Positions 41,501 to 54,500 of a stretch of DNA of 64,000 bases are shown here, piece by piece. This DNA is from Bursaphelenchus xylophilus. Its lineage: Eukaryota > Nematoda > Chromadorea > Rhabditida > Aphelenchoididae. The position numbers and the translations under genes were made by a program. The stretch's first letter is position 1, and every line of letters starts with the position of its first letter. The stretch lies in the NCBI GenBank assembly GCA_904066235.2, contig CAJFCV020000003.1, positions 8,184,001-8,248,000 of the forward strand. Reading direction: 5' to 3'. Below the pieces are notes generated by a model. That model saw nothing but the letters and a program-made list of their open reading frames with translations. It did no database searches and was not told the origin of the DNA.

Positions 41501-44500
41501 ATTTTATCGTCATTTTTTCTTTTCTTAATCTATTTTTTAGCGCTTCACACTTGCCTAGTAGAAAATTTGATGGCCCACAAAAACTCGATGTATGCGGTAA
41601 GTAATTACCATCACATCATGTACTATTACACTTTAGGAGCTCATCGCCGTAATAGCGAAAGGAACGAGCGAAGCGAGAGTGTCGGCGGCCAATCTCTTGT
41701 TCCATTATTGGCCCATTATCAACCCACATATCATCCATCGAAAGGCCATTCAGTATCGAGTCCATGGTGAGAATAATACGAGTTCCATATTTGGAGAATG
41801 TCATTACTTATGTTATGTTCATGTTATTCCTTTTTCAGCCTGGTCCACCCCTCCTTGTCAGCACATTAACTGCGCTGACAAATCCCCAGCCATGAAGCGC
41901 ATTTACGATCCGGTTTTATGCGCCAAGATGGGAGATTCTGCCCCTCCAATGTTCTTATGCAAAAGTTGCGCAGATGATATTGAAACCGAGGATCCGGTCA
42001 GATATATTTCACAACCAATGCCCGCTTCAAACTCAACGATCTGCCAAAACAAAGGGTGTGAATCTGCGAATAGGGTGGCAATTGGGACTTGTTTTCACGA
42101 TGATTGCATCAGATCTCATGGGTTTGTGCCGCTGAGACTTTGCCAGGTGAGAAATTGAGCGATAAACAAGGCTTTTTAAGATATGCGGTAAAGCAAATAA
42201 TAAACTTTGCGTTTGACCGTTAGTTTATTTTCAGGAATGCCTCCAAGCCCTTCATTCGCTGCCAGACAAAGCCAACCATCTTGTTCATGCTGGCCTAACC
42301 TGTGCTTGGGACTCTGACATTGAACGCGACATGGTGGAAGCTGTTGTGAAACTCTTGAAGGAGACCTCGGGCCAGTTAGAAGGTCAGGAAGGAGAAACGA
42401 AACGACCGAAATGGCTCCGTCAACTTGAGGCTGGCCAATCTTTGGGAAAGGATATAGATAATATGAGCGACGAGAGGAGGATGTTGAGTAGGTTTGGAAT
42501 ATGGCTAATGTCCGCGTTGTGCCCACCATCCAAGGAGGCGCCCGATGTCGGGGTGGGATACATAATGAGTATGTTGTTCCAATGGTTTGCGACCACCGCG
42601 TTGCTGCCGAATGACTCAATGGGAGCGGCGTTGGAGCAGCTCAAAACTGATGTAAGTTAACTCGAAGCAAGCTGTAGATTTTCTTCAAGTTTTTGTATAG
42701 ACTACCTTTACTAATCATGATTCTAAGAAAATATTTTTCTATCCACACTTACAGTTTGCGTCTGATTGGCTGAACATGGCGATTACCAATCATTACGATG
42801 TGTTCATCTCAATCCTCAATCCAAATCTTCCGGATTATGCTCAAGTGGGCGGAGTCTGGGACAAATTATGTTCCCGAAAGGACCAGCTCAAAGAAGGGCT
42901 GTCAAAACTTTTGTCGCTAATGCCATATGACGTCATCTCCATGGACACTTGGAACATAGTTATCGCCAATTGGCTTCGAGTTATTGCTGAGCCATCAGAC
43001 GACGAGGATTTCTCGGAACTTAAAGTTTTGCTATGGTAAGATCGAAGGCAATTTCCGACCTTATTTTAGATAAAAAATAGATTTTTATTTTCATGTCTAG
43101 TGTAATATAAAAATTTTTCCAATTTCAGTAAAATCTTTGAGCCCGATCTCTGCCCTCTTCCATTTGAGCAGAAGAAAGTGTTTGAATTTATTTTCAATCG
43201 GCTTTCCACTGGCAATTACAACGAAGTTCTTGATGCCTTGGATTGGCTCCATCTACTCTGTCGAATGGATATTCGAATTTCCATGGATATGATCCTAGAA
43301 ATGGCCACATTATGTCTCCGAAGATCTCATGAGATCAGACCTCAAATTAATCCAGAAGATGATTTGGATGAGGACATTGGACCGATGGCTGTTCAGGTGG
43401 TCATGGTGGATATTATCGCTCAGCAGGTAATTTTTTCTAATATTTTTGAAAAAATCTCACCTGAACCGTCCCTAAAACACCATAATTCTTTTCCAGATGA
43501 AGCTAAACGAAGGTTCCAACGAGCTGAACGATCACAAGGACCAGTTATTCGTCGTGATGGCTCTAATTATGCAATACCCTGAGGGCACATCCAAGTTCGA
43601 CTCTCATTCCTGCCAAAACCCGGAGGCCGATCAATTCTCGGATTGTATTCGTTGTCAACAAGCGGTCTATTTGTATCAAATTGTGATGCAATTGGTCGAA
43701 CAATTGTGCCCAAAGACGGAGATCAGGATAGAAGTTGATGACACAAATCACAGTGATTGGCTGGCTGAAGCTCAAATGTCGGAGAGTATAACTACAGTAT
43801 CCAGACAAGCGTCGAATCCGTTGTCTCCGAGGAATGCGATCTCAAGTGCTGGTGGGTTTTTTATATCAAAATCTATGCAGTAATTTTCGAAAATTTAATT
43901 TTTTTCGCCTAAAAAATCAAAATTTTACTTGACAAAAAAGTATTGAATGTTTTGAGGTCAAAGCCCCGGAGCGTTTTCCAATTTTCCTCAGCCCCAATTC
44001 AAGGACTTTTTGGCTAGCCCACAATATCTCCAGGCGACCATGGAGAGTCCTGCCTATGACGAATTTGCCGGGGTTCTGCCCTCCGAAGAGATTGAGACCG
44101 CTTTCGCTCAACAAGTTACGGTGACCGAGCGAGATCTTGGTCATGAAACTTGCCAGGTCGTTACTGAGACAGTGCTGGACAATTTGAACGACAGTCCTTC
44201 CAATCCGACGTCCAGGGACAATCAGTTTTGGGACACGTCAGTGGGGAGATTCAAGTTTACAATTGATCAACTGCCGCCTCAACTGCAGTTTGTTCACAGT
44301 CTGTTAATGGTAAGGAGACTGCATGCAGTGGTTTGAGAGGACTTGAAACTCATTGTATCCATTCGATGCCTTCCGTATTCTACCGAATCTATCTTTCAGA
44401 ACATTGAGCGGGAACTTGATCCAGATGTCCAATATTTTCTGCTCGTCATCCTCAAGTACTTGTGCCTTCATACCGGAGCTCTGAGTCATGCCAAGCGGGA

Positions 44501-47500
44501 GTATCGAGGGTATTTGATCTGGACTCAGGAGAACTTGCTGATCCCCAAACTTTGGGGTCTTTTGAAAAGTAATTTCGCTCAAGGAGGCCAAATCGCGGTC
44601 CCTTTGATCATCCACGCGATGACATTGCCTTGCGGGGAGGATGTGTTCTGGAATGTGGTGAACAAAGACTTTACCAGCGAAAAATGGGAGGTCAGATTCA
44701 AGGCTGGTAAGTGTTATATAACATTGCCAAATATCATCATCCTGCTTCCCCAAATATATAATTTTAGTGGAGCGAATCTATGTGTTGGCCCATTTGGTCC
44801 CATCAAGTCCAGTGAAAGCCAACAAACTTCTTCAGACTTGTTTGAGCTGCGCGTTCTCTCACCTGATTGTATCGGTTAACGATCCCAACGCAGCGGTAGC
44901 GCAGAGAACGCTATTGTCGTTGCAGGCCATGCCTTCGCAGGCGCTGAATGTGAGTCAGGATTTGATTTCACCTCAAACGCTTATTGTTGCGACAAGTTTT
45001 GGTTTGAAAAAAGTCGAAAAGACGACACTCATCGTCAAGTTTTGAATAAAAAATCTGACTGTTGTGCTTTGAGGAATTCACCGCGAAAATTTGGCTGACA
45101 AGTCAATCTTTTTTGGATTGAAAAATACTTTTTTCAGCTGATCTGCTACTGCCTAGAGAGTCAATTCGACTCCTGTATCCTCGACCGCCCTCTAATCATC
45201 GGTCGAATCTTTTTGCTGACCCAAATTGTTCCAAATCAAAACTTTTTCTCTTGGGATTTCTTTATCCAAAGATTCGAAACCCTGGCTTTGGAAGCCCAGT
45301 TAAAGCGGCAGCAAGGAGAGCACACTTTCGTGCAAGGTAAGAGCCCACAAACTGCTGTTTATGCGACTTGTACTTCCTCAGATCTCCTCCACACCGACCC
45401 AATGAGTGAATTGTACCAAAGAAAGGTGACCAAGGCCAGACAAAGTCTGAATGAAGCCTGCTCCGTCCGATCGATTGTGAAGAGCCTGAGGGAAAATTCG
45501 CTAAAACACCAACTCACGATGAGTGCCAAAATCGAAAAAGGTCGGTTTTGTCGCAAAAATGGTCTAAATTATCCGAAAATTGTCTTTTGCATGACCTGAA
45601 TTGAGATTGTTTTGGTCTGATTGGAGTTTTGAACTTGTTTGCAGTCCAAAATGAGTCGTAAAATCCCCTGAAAATCCAATTTTGCTCTGTTTTTTGCAGT
45701 GTCATTTTGAGCTTAAATTTAAGTTGGCTTTGGTTTTTGGACCGCTTTTTTTCAAAGGAATTGGTTCAATGCGTTTGGAAATCATCAAGTATTAGGCTGT
45801 TTGAGATTTCGCAAAAAATAGCCTAACTTCTGATTCTCATCCGCATCCGGGCTGTTTTTTGGATTCAAAATTACATTTTGCCTCTCTGACTTTTCTCGGT
45901 CTACATATTTCACAGCCCAAGAGATCCGCGCCCGCCGCACCACTCACTTGCGTGGCCGTCGTGGGGCCACAACGGGCGCAGATGTGGCCCGCATCAAGCT
46001 GCGGAAGGTGATCATGATGGTGAAGGTGGTGAATGCGTTCCGCAGCATCACCGATCGCATCTACCAGTTCACGCCGAAGCCGGGCAAGCGATCGCGCTCC
46101 TCCACGCCCGAGCCGGGCTTCATCGAGCAACAGGGAGGACCGAATGTCCAGCAGACGGCCTTGACCGCCATCTCGACCGCGTTCCCGCGTACGGTGAAGT
46201 GATGTGCACGATGCTCTCTTTCCCCGCTTGTTGTGGTCCCCCTTTCTTCTTTTGCCGGTTTCCTGTTTTTTTGTTCATCATTTGATTTATTTTTCCCACA
46301 TATTTCCGTTTAATCATCTGTCCTACTGTAACACGGGCTTCAATTTCGTACATTTTACTCTTCCATTTTCCTCAACTAATCTGTTTTCCAACTTTTTTTG
46401 AAGTGTTTGAAGCATTATTGACTTATTTTAGTGGATTCTACGGAAGCTTCGACCATTTCACAGGCTGCGCAAGAGGCTGGAAGTAAGTTTAATAATAAAA
46501 ATCTTATAATCTGAAATAAATTTAGTTTTAATTCGAAATTATTTGTAGGTCAATATGGACGTCTCCGCGAATTTACGGATGAAGAATCCAACCTCTGCTT
46601 ACTCCTCAATCGAGTTGTCGACATGGAGAACCCAGAAAGGCATACAGTTTACATTACAGTAGCCCTTTTCGTTCATTTCTTGTCAAACAAAAAGCAAACC
46701 AACGATGAAAAGGCCTCGGCGAAGAAGCAAAGTGTCCTTCTAAGGCATTTCAACACTCTTCTTGGCTTCAGTAACTCCGAGAAATGCTTTACAATCCCTC
46801 CGCATCGAATGAGAAGAGCGGCGGTTTGTAATGCTTTTATTCTCGGGTTGGCACAGATTCTGGATAACAATATGATGATCGGAAATCAGGTAAAAAGAGT
46901 GGAGATTGGATTAGCTTGTTAATTTCAGATGCTCCCAATCATAGTCCAGCTACTTGTACACCTCCCTTCGCCTCAAAAGTTCGCGAGTGATTCGAGTACC
47001 GCTGACTACTCGTTGAGTCTGTTGAGTCAAAATCTGCGGTACCACTGGCTCCATTCTGTTATCCTCATTCTGTACAAAGTAAGTAATGCAAGAAAGATGG
47101 TGAATTCGGACAAAATATACATTAGACTTGACATCAAATCTTTCAGTATCGTTTCGACGCTCTTCCTGTCAGCGATTTGATCACAAAGCTGATGATGATT
47201 GTCATAGCGACGTTGGAATGTCATTGCCATGTATTTGAGTGCAATGCGACAGAAGCCCATACTCCAGAATTCGAGGAATGGTCGGATTCTTCGGAAGAGT
47301 CGGAAGAAGAAAAGGTGATAAAAGAAGAGGAAGACGACCACACAAAGATGTATCAGATGGCTGAGGAAGGAGTTTTGAGTCGACCGGAGAGTCTCAAAAT
47401 GAATAAGGATTTGAAAAACAATCAGCCAGCTATTATTGAGCCGGTAAGAAGCGATATTATATTAGTCATCATATTTGACCCATTTTCGGAAAAAATGGCT

Positions 47501-50500
47501 CAAACTTTGAAATTTTTATGTCCAAAACAATGTCATTTTTCTTCCAGGAAGCAGGACAAACTCCCTCAAAATTATTGGCCAATTCACGCAGAAATAAACG
47601 AAAAGGCCAGAGGAAAAAGAAGAAGTTGGTGAGAGCCGAGTGCGTCCGGCTGTCCTGCACTTATTGTAATGCCCCCATCGAAACCTTTGATGAGGAAACA
47701 ATCAGTTTATGTCTGATCTCACTCTCCACCTTCCTTCATCGAGAGTCGTCAATGGCTGCGCCGTTGTTATTCAGGATCTTCAAAACAGTCACAAATTTCA
47801 TCCATTATCCGATGTATCCGTGGAATGAAAACAATGTTTTTGTGCCGGGAAACAGTCAAAGTGTTGCCAAACAGTTAATCAGAGTTATTGTTCATCAGGT
47901 AAGTGGTGCATTCCAAAAAACGATTTTTTACCTATTTTTTGTAGTAAAAAATGAGATTTGTTTTTTTTTTCCGAAGAAAGCTCTGAAGTATTAGGTCTAG
48001 AAGTATGACTCCGCCGTTTTTTTCTTTTGCATTTTTTTACAGGCTGCAGCAATGTTTAAAAATTTCTTTTGAGATCCCCTTTCAAAACGCTATCTATTGA
48101 TTTATTTTTTGGATAGTAGGCCTTGACATAGCGGTTTTTATGAAGCTTCAAAGATGACCAACTTCGTCCCTGGAAAATCGTCATTTGCGGGAAATTTTAC
48201 CCTGCACGTGTAACGCGAGGGAAAACGTTTTTAATGCATCAATTGCTTAGAGAAGCTTAAGTTAGTTGTGCTTAGTTAGAAAAAATCCGTGGGGAACGGG
48301 TTTAACGGTTCTAGCCCCGTGATTTTCAAACCCATCTAAAAAAATTGAAGATTGAGATTACTGGATACAAAGCGATGCCCATACACAAAAAAAGTTGGCC
48401 GTGGTGCTCGAAGTGCCACAGAAAGGAGTTTCACGCAGTTTTCAACGAATTGAAAAGATCCAGAGAGAACGGACTTGGGTGTCTTATGGAATGACCTACA
48501 ACAATATAGAGAACTTGCGAAATTTTGATAGGCAGACCAAAAGGAAGCTATTTTTGCATCGTTTTATGGCCACAGACGAAAAACCCAGCGATTCTGAGAA
48601 CCCGAAGCGCATGCGACCGCATAGTCTAACACTACCGGTAAGAAAGCATTGCGCTGTATATGATCACATAAACAAGTTGTTCTTCACTGTAAGCTCTTGA
48701 AACTTGGTAAAACGGTTATTGGCCTCCGTCGACAACAGTGGCCGATGCAATTGAACGGAGAGATATGACCAAAGCGGGCGGAATGACCAATTTTTATTTT
48801 GCTGCATGATCGCGCTAGAACCCATGTTGAAAAACTGGTCAAGGACACCCCAGAACAGCTAGGATGGGAGGCCCTACCTCTCCCGCTATACTCTACGGAC
48901 AACGAGCTTTCAGACAAGCACTTATTTCCACCGATAGCACACGACCTGAGGCAGCAGCGCTTCGCTAAACACAATGATGCCAAAAATTAGGTTGATATTT
49001 GGATGGCTTCAAAACAGCCAAAAAAAATTTTTGGTGGATTGAAAAGTTGACCAAATTACGGAAACACCTCGTAATTAATAGTAGAATATAAAAATGGATG
49101 AAGTTTAGGGTAAAAATTTTTTGCTATGATCAAAACAATCAGCAGAAAAAAACGGCGGAGTCATACTTCTAAACCTAATAATACGAAACGATGCTTTTCA
49201 GTTCTCAACTAGCGGAATTGCCCTCCAACTTTTCGACAGTAAAATCGAGAAGCCTTTGCAATTCTGGGAGACTATTTGTAAATCTCTTTTGGACTTCAAC
49301 GACCTCAATCCGATTGCTTTTATCCAATGTCTTCTGGATGACATGATGAATAATTGGAGCTTGAAATTGGATCGAATCTTCCATAATCTCTCCGCTTTTA
49401 TCTCCTTCGTCCCACTTGATGCCCACTTTTCCAATTGGACATCGGTTGTTGGGCAATTAGACTCCTTCTTTAGACGATATCAATCTCAGGTAGGACAAGT
49501 CTTCCAGACAAATAAAAGAATGTTTAGATCGTCGCGGAAAATAATAATAACGGGAATAGTCAAAGGAGGCCCGTTACGACCGAGTTCAAGAGTCTGATTG
49601 TGATCATGTCTCAGGTTATGAAGGTTCAGAACTTCTCGACCTTCAAAACTTCGGTCGCCATGGTTGAGGCATACGGTAAATGGATGACTGAGGTGTTACA
49701 TGAGTGTAAAGCGGACCTCAAGGACTTATTATCGATATGTTCCATCTGCAATCGGGCAATGCATCGGGTAAGGAAATCAAAATTTTATTGTCGATGATAA
49801 ATGATGACAAAAAATATATTATTATTCTCAAATCATACCTTTTGTCGGATCGTAGGGACATTAATATGTAAATTTGTAAACTCTTACCTCTATTTAGGGC
49901 AATATACAGCTGGTGTTGCATAGGAAAGTGTACGTCTTTGATTAATATCGTATTTTTAGGAGCGGGACAAGCAATGCCTAACCAGAGTAATCGTCACCGA
50001 ACTCGTTCATGCCATCAAATTTCGCTGCGAATTGGTTGAACCAAATTACATGAACATAGTCAAGATAATCCTCCAAGATTTTGGTGAGAATGTCTCAGAC
50101 GAGATCCCAGATCTGGACCAATACAGTACTGGCGGATCCGAGGCTATCCGTCCTTTCCTGTCAGATCTTTTGGAATTCATCGCTGATCTCCATGTCTTGT
50201 CCAAACTGAAGAAACAGACGAACAGCGATCGTATGGGAGGCGATCTAAAGGTAAGTTGAGGGTCGTTGACACACCCTCCAATTCGGTGGTCAGCTTATTT
50301 CGTCAAAATTAAATTATATTGTTTTAGGCCGGTCTAGCTGAGATCCTAGCCTTGGAAATGAGTCGTCCTGCTCATCGTGACAATCGTACAGTTGGAAGAT
50401 TTATCCCGTGGCTTCTATCCCCTCCCAACATTACTCAAGCAGTGCCTGGAGCCTTTGCTGAGAGTGTAACCAACGTCCGAGTCCTTTCTTGGCTTTTATT

Positions 50501-51134
50501 GGGGGCTCTTCATGCTAATCAAGACTGTTTCCCTGTGCCTATCAACTGCTCCAATCATATGGCGGACTACATTCACTTTGTTTTAGCGGGATTTGCCGAC
50601 CAGTCCAAGGTAATATCGACAAAATGATCATTTTTATTTTCATGCCAGCATTCGCCTAAAACAATATGATTCCAGCAATCAGTAGTGCACATGTCAGCTC
50701 TTTTCCACGCCTTCCATCTCTGTCAACTTTGGACTGTCTATTGCGAGAAGGCGGCGGCTGTAAATGAAGACAGTTTCCATAAGGCGCCAGAAAATATCGT
50801 TGATTTCTGGAGTCGAGTCACCCCCGCGATCCTTCAACTACTCGCTCATTCCAAGGTCCTCGCCGATATGGTCAATCTACATTTCGTGAATACCATCCAA
50901 GCTCTTCAGCAGTGCAATTCGGCGACTCTGTGTCAACTGTATCCCATGTGGCAACCCATTCTAACCGTCTATCACTCTCAAATTCCGTCTCAACTGCGGA
51001 TAAAATTGGATGCTTGTGAGAATCAGCAGCCAGTTGATGCTCAGCCATTGGGCCCGTGGTTGAAGAAGGTCCGCTACAAGATTTCTCAGATCGAACTTCA
51101 GACATCAGCGGCCTCTCCGTTCTACAATGTCTGA
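38520..51134 (+). CDS. unc-79: UNC-79, NALCN channel complex subunit
   Basis: Twenty-five exons: 38520-38544, 40631-40748, 40814-41217, 41541-41596, 41637-41766, 41839-42146, 42235-42651, 42755-43035, 43129-43426, 43497-43851, 43957-44309, 44400-44706, 44768-44949, 45138-45336, 45382-45540, 46432-46482, 46549-46889, 46929-47078, 47147-47443, 47548-47898, 49202-49489, 49528-49767, 49960-50250, 50328-50609, 50676-51134. They give 2113 residues in phase. Matches to animal UNC79 run from start (FSAKIRTLTDFH, TTLKYFTQTL) through the Cys-rich part (CQHINCADKS, CQNKGCESANR), FETLALEAQL, KQLIRVIVHQ and VLSWLLLGALHAN to the extreme C-terminus (QIELQTSAASPFYNV). Family knowledge: UNC-79 is a large helical-repeat protein that, with UNC-80, supports localisation and activity of the NALCN/NCA sodium leak channel in neurons. 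Exon 11 needs a GAG acceptor and exon 15 a GTCGGT donor; both are weak points. A mariner lies in intron 20. Confidence 0.9.
38545..40630 (+). other. First intron of unc-79
   Basis: A 2.1-kb intron, by far the longest in this gene apart from the one holding the mariner. It is mostly A+T-rich. A 68-codon frame at 40103 (MNNFYVVAICLGL...) has a hydrophobic start but no supporting context. It may hold regulatory sequence; nothing specific is recognised. Confidence 0.5.
45916..46202 (+). CDS. GC-rich alternative last exon inside unc-79
   Basis: After a good acceptor (TTTCACAG, ending at 45915) a frame in the phase of unc-79 exon 15 runs 95 codons to TGA at 46200-46202. It is strongly GC-rich with C/G in most third positions, unlike the neighbouring exons. 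The translation is basic and then Pro/Gly/Gln-rich (ARRTTHLRGRRGATTG, RIKLRKVIMMVKVVNAF, PKPGKRSRSSTPEPGF). If used, it would end UNC-79 about half way. Exon 46432, which continues the conserved protein, is in the same phase. I do not recognise the sequence; an inserted fragment of another gene is an alternative. Confidence 0.45.
47991..49178 (+). mobile_element. Decayed mariner transposon in unc-79 intron 20
   Basis: Inverted ends TTAGGTCTAGAAGTATGACT (47991) and AGTCATACTTCTAAACCTAA (ending 49178) are flanked by TA (47989-47990, 49179-49180). At 1188 bp the element is nearly full length for mariner. Transposase pieces are on the plus strand: VSRSFQRIEKIQRERTW and FLHRFMATDEKP (first catalytic Asp region) in the frame at 48395-48700, then LLHDRARTHVEKLVKD, YSTDNELSDKHLF and DLRQQRF in a different frame near 48799-48990. 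These match the DD34D mariner layout with a frameshift between the halves, so it is inactive. It shares its orientation with unc-79. Confidence 0.88.
49828..49861. repeat. 34-bp exact copy of an AP-2 alpha exon/donor junction, in unc-79 intron 22
   Basis: The 34 bases beginning TCAAATCATACCTTTTGTCG are identical to 51880-51913. There they form the 3' end of AP-2 alpha exon 10 and the first bases of the following intron, on the minus strand. Flanks differ at once on both sides. Confidence 0.9.
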
Positions 51135-51582
51135 ATACCTCAAGTGGCTCATGTATAATATGTATAATATATTGAAAATTTAGGTCTAAATTGTTCGGGT
51201 ATACCAAATAAAATACCATTAAACTAACAAATCACCTCAAGCCTGGTCAAAAACTCTTTATTAGTGGCAAAACAGACTAAAAATGGATCTGAGGGGATCA
51301 AGACAAGATTAAGATTAGTGTAACACAATTAACATCCAAATAAGTGCTATAAATGCGATCACAATCCACTTAAGAATACTGTAAAAGTTACAAAATTATG
51401 CTCGAGAGACGTTTGATAGTTGTATAGAAGTGGGAACAGTATGGGGAAGCAAATATATTAAGTCATCTAGCTATGGCATCCCCTTGTGGCAAAGGGGGAT
51501 AAATCAGTCGAGAAAGTGCTCCAAGAAGCGGATAACTTATCTGATCGACCATTATTATACTCATTCTTGACTTGATTTGTGA
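51135..51582. other. Convergent 3' region between unc-79 and AP-2 alpha
   Basis: Both genes end here from opposite strands. An AATAAA-like motif lies near 51207 for unc-79. No other feature was seen. Confidence 0.5.
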
Positions 51583-54500
51583 TTAATTCAGCTGTCTCAT
51601 CAAGAGTTCGCAGATGCCTCGGGCTACGGAATCCAACGAAGATCTTACTGTAAGCCTAAACATCTTTGCCGATTTGTTGGGCTCTAATCGGATCAGCGTT
51701 CCGGCATTTACTGTTCGGGTCTCCACGATGCCAGCGACCACAAAGTTATCCGGGTTGGGATCCACATTATCCAAAATTTTGGCGCCAAAGTTTTCCAGCT
51801 GAAAGTATCGAGTGTAAAACAGAAACTATGACACTATTCTTTCGAACTAATCATAAAATAAAAAACACTCGCCAATTCGTCAAATCATACCTTTTGTCGG
51901 ATCGTAGGGACATCAATTCCATCTGGGCCGGCCTTAAAGATCTGCTGATGTTCTTGAGATGGCTGACTGAGGATCTTCCACCTCTCGAAGAAAGTTGCTG
52001 CAGGCATTTCTGATGGGGTGATGAACTTGTTGAGGAAGACTGGGAGATAAAACGCCTTGGCAAACCGTTGAGGAGTCGAATCAGGGCCACTAAAAAATTT
52101 TCAAGCCATTTTTTGGTCATACATAATGTAAAATTTTATATTAATTTCGCTCTACTGGTATACAAGCCCGCTGAAATAAATTTACAAACTGTCCAAATAC
52201 CCCGACATCAATTCAAACTCACATATAGTTGAAGACGACCTTTGCCACCGGCAATGTGTAGAAATCTTGGACACAGACAAGATGAATTGTTTGTTGGACC
52301 TGGGCCGAGGCTTGGATCGTAGGGTCAATGGGTTTTACTTGAGTTAGTAATCTCGTTGCGAGGTCATCGGGACAAGTTACAAGAGTTTGGACATCCGTGA
52401 ATGGGGCTTTGGTCTTGTTTCCAAAGAACAAAATTAACCTAGCCAGGTGAGTTTTGGACTCGATTTTGTATCCGATTTGAATCAGCTCATCTTCATAAAT
52501 TACACCAGCCAATCGTAGGACAAAACTAAAACAGAAATCATAAAAGATCGAATAAAACTAATAAATGTGGCCTTGTTTAATCTGATATTATCCTACCTGT
52601 AAATGTTCTCCTTGTTGCTGATCTCCAAACTCTCCTCATCCCCGATGGCAATTGGCTGAGCATTCGTTGTAGCCGCAAATACTTCAGCCAGTGGGTCCCT
52701 GGCAGTGGAATTGCCTGAGATATCCACAAGATTTCCAGTTTTATTGACTCCATTGTTAATGATTGCCTGAGGGCGAGTCTTCTTTTCCGTTACTTGATTC
52801 TCCAGTTCTTCGACTCGAGGCTTCGATTTCTTCAGTTTGGCGAGCAATGAACTCTCTTTTTCTGGGAATTGCGGCATTTCTTCCAAAATCTGCAAGAATT
52901 GTTATATTCATAACAAAATCTGTTCCAAAGATCACTTACCGTAGCCAAGACGTCAGGAGAAGCGACTTTACTCAAGTGTAGATATTCCACAGCCCTTTGC
53001 TGAAGTTCTGCATCCGGGTTTCTCAAGTTATAATCGGTTTGGAGGACTTCTTGGATCCTCGACTTGATCTCCGGGAACAAATTACAGAATTTGACGTATG
53101 TGGTCAACAATAAGCATCTTGTGTTGATCGAGCACAAATGGTATTTACTGTGAAGTAGTTCGAACTGGATGAGCGGGGAGGATCGCTGATCTCCCGCGAT
53201 TAAATTTCCAAACTCTCCAAGGATGTAACCTCCAACTTTGACCATGTTTTCATGACAAGCGGGACGTTGGAGGGCTTCGAAGACGGTCTTCGAGGCGTAC
53301 CCTTGCACGTCTTCTCTATTTACCACTATCTAAAAACAGAAAAGTATTATTATTTAACCAAAAAACAGCGTTTTTTCCTTTTCACACGGCAAAAGAAATG
53401 CAAATTTTTATCCAAAAACCCTCTGAACATGCCCAAATTCACTCTCCAAGGTATATCTTGCAAGATATCCTTCTTACCTGAATGACTCTGTACCAAACCT
53501 CTTCGCTGACATAATCTCCAGCGATTCTGATCAATTTCAGTATCACATCCACATACCAAGTGTATTCCGCTGCATATTTCTCTGCCAGAATCGCCACCTT
53601 CAGCACCATCTCTTCTCTAATCGAATAATCAGCCGTCTCCAGATAGCTGAGCATTTCATTCACAATATTCACAGCATTTGACCGATCGCACATTGCATAC
53701 AAAAGATCGACGGCCCTTTGTCGGACACTCACATCTCGTTCCGTTTTCAGCGAGTTTATTATCGTGTCCTGGTGCTTTTTGACGGCTTCGTGGGAGAATT
53801 CTGACGTAGCCAGAAGGCACATGGACTCGAGAGCAAGGTATCTGCAAAAAAATAAATATTTTTTGGACCTTCTCACCAAACTCAATAATTATATCCAAAT
53901 TAATACAAAAATCTTTTAAACCTTTACCTCAAATTAGTTTCTCTATGCGATAAGAAAGTTCCCAGCTGATTGCAGGCTCTGACCAGTAGACTCGGCTCCG
54001 TATCATGGTGAATAATAAGCGAGATTGCTTCGAAAAGGACTGCATTTTTCGCATTTGCATGCTGGACTTTCTTCGATTTGGGAGCATCCTGAGCTTTGTT
54101 TAAAATCCCCTCTAGACATTCAAAAAGCCGCGATCTGTTGCCCGGATCCTCTGGAGGGGGGTAATTTTGAAGTAGCCTCAATAATTTCACACACAGCCAG
54201 GGGGCAGGGACAAAGTAGTAAGTGTAATCTTGAAGGTCCGTATAGGTAGAGGTCACAATTCGGCTGAGTCTGGAGATGGCCAATGGGACGCATCCCTTGT
54301 ATTCTTCAGGCCATTTTTTGCTGAGGGCTTCAATCAACGAGACTGCGGCAGTTACAACTCCCTAAAAGCGGAAGAATCGAATAAAATAAAATCAACTTAC
54401 CAAATGAGAGTCATTTATGAGGTGCACGATGCGAGAAGAGAACTCCCCAGGCTGGAGGACATGGTTGGAGGTGCGGAAGAGTTTCAGAAGACAGAGAGCA

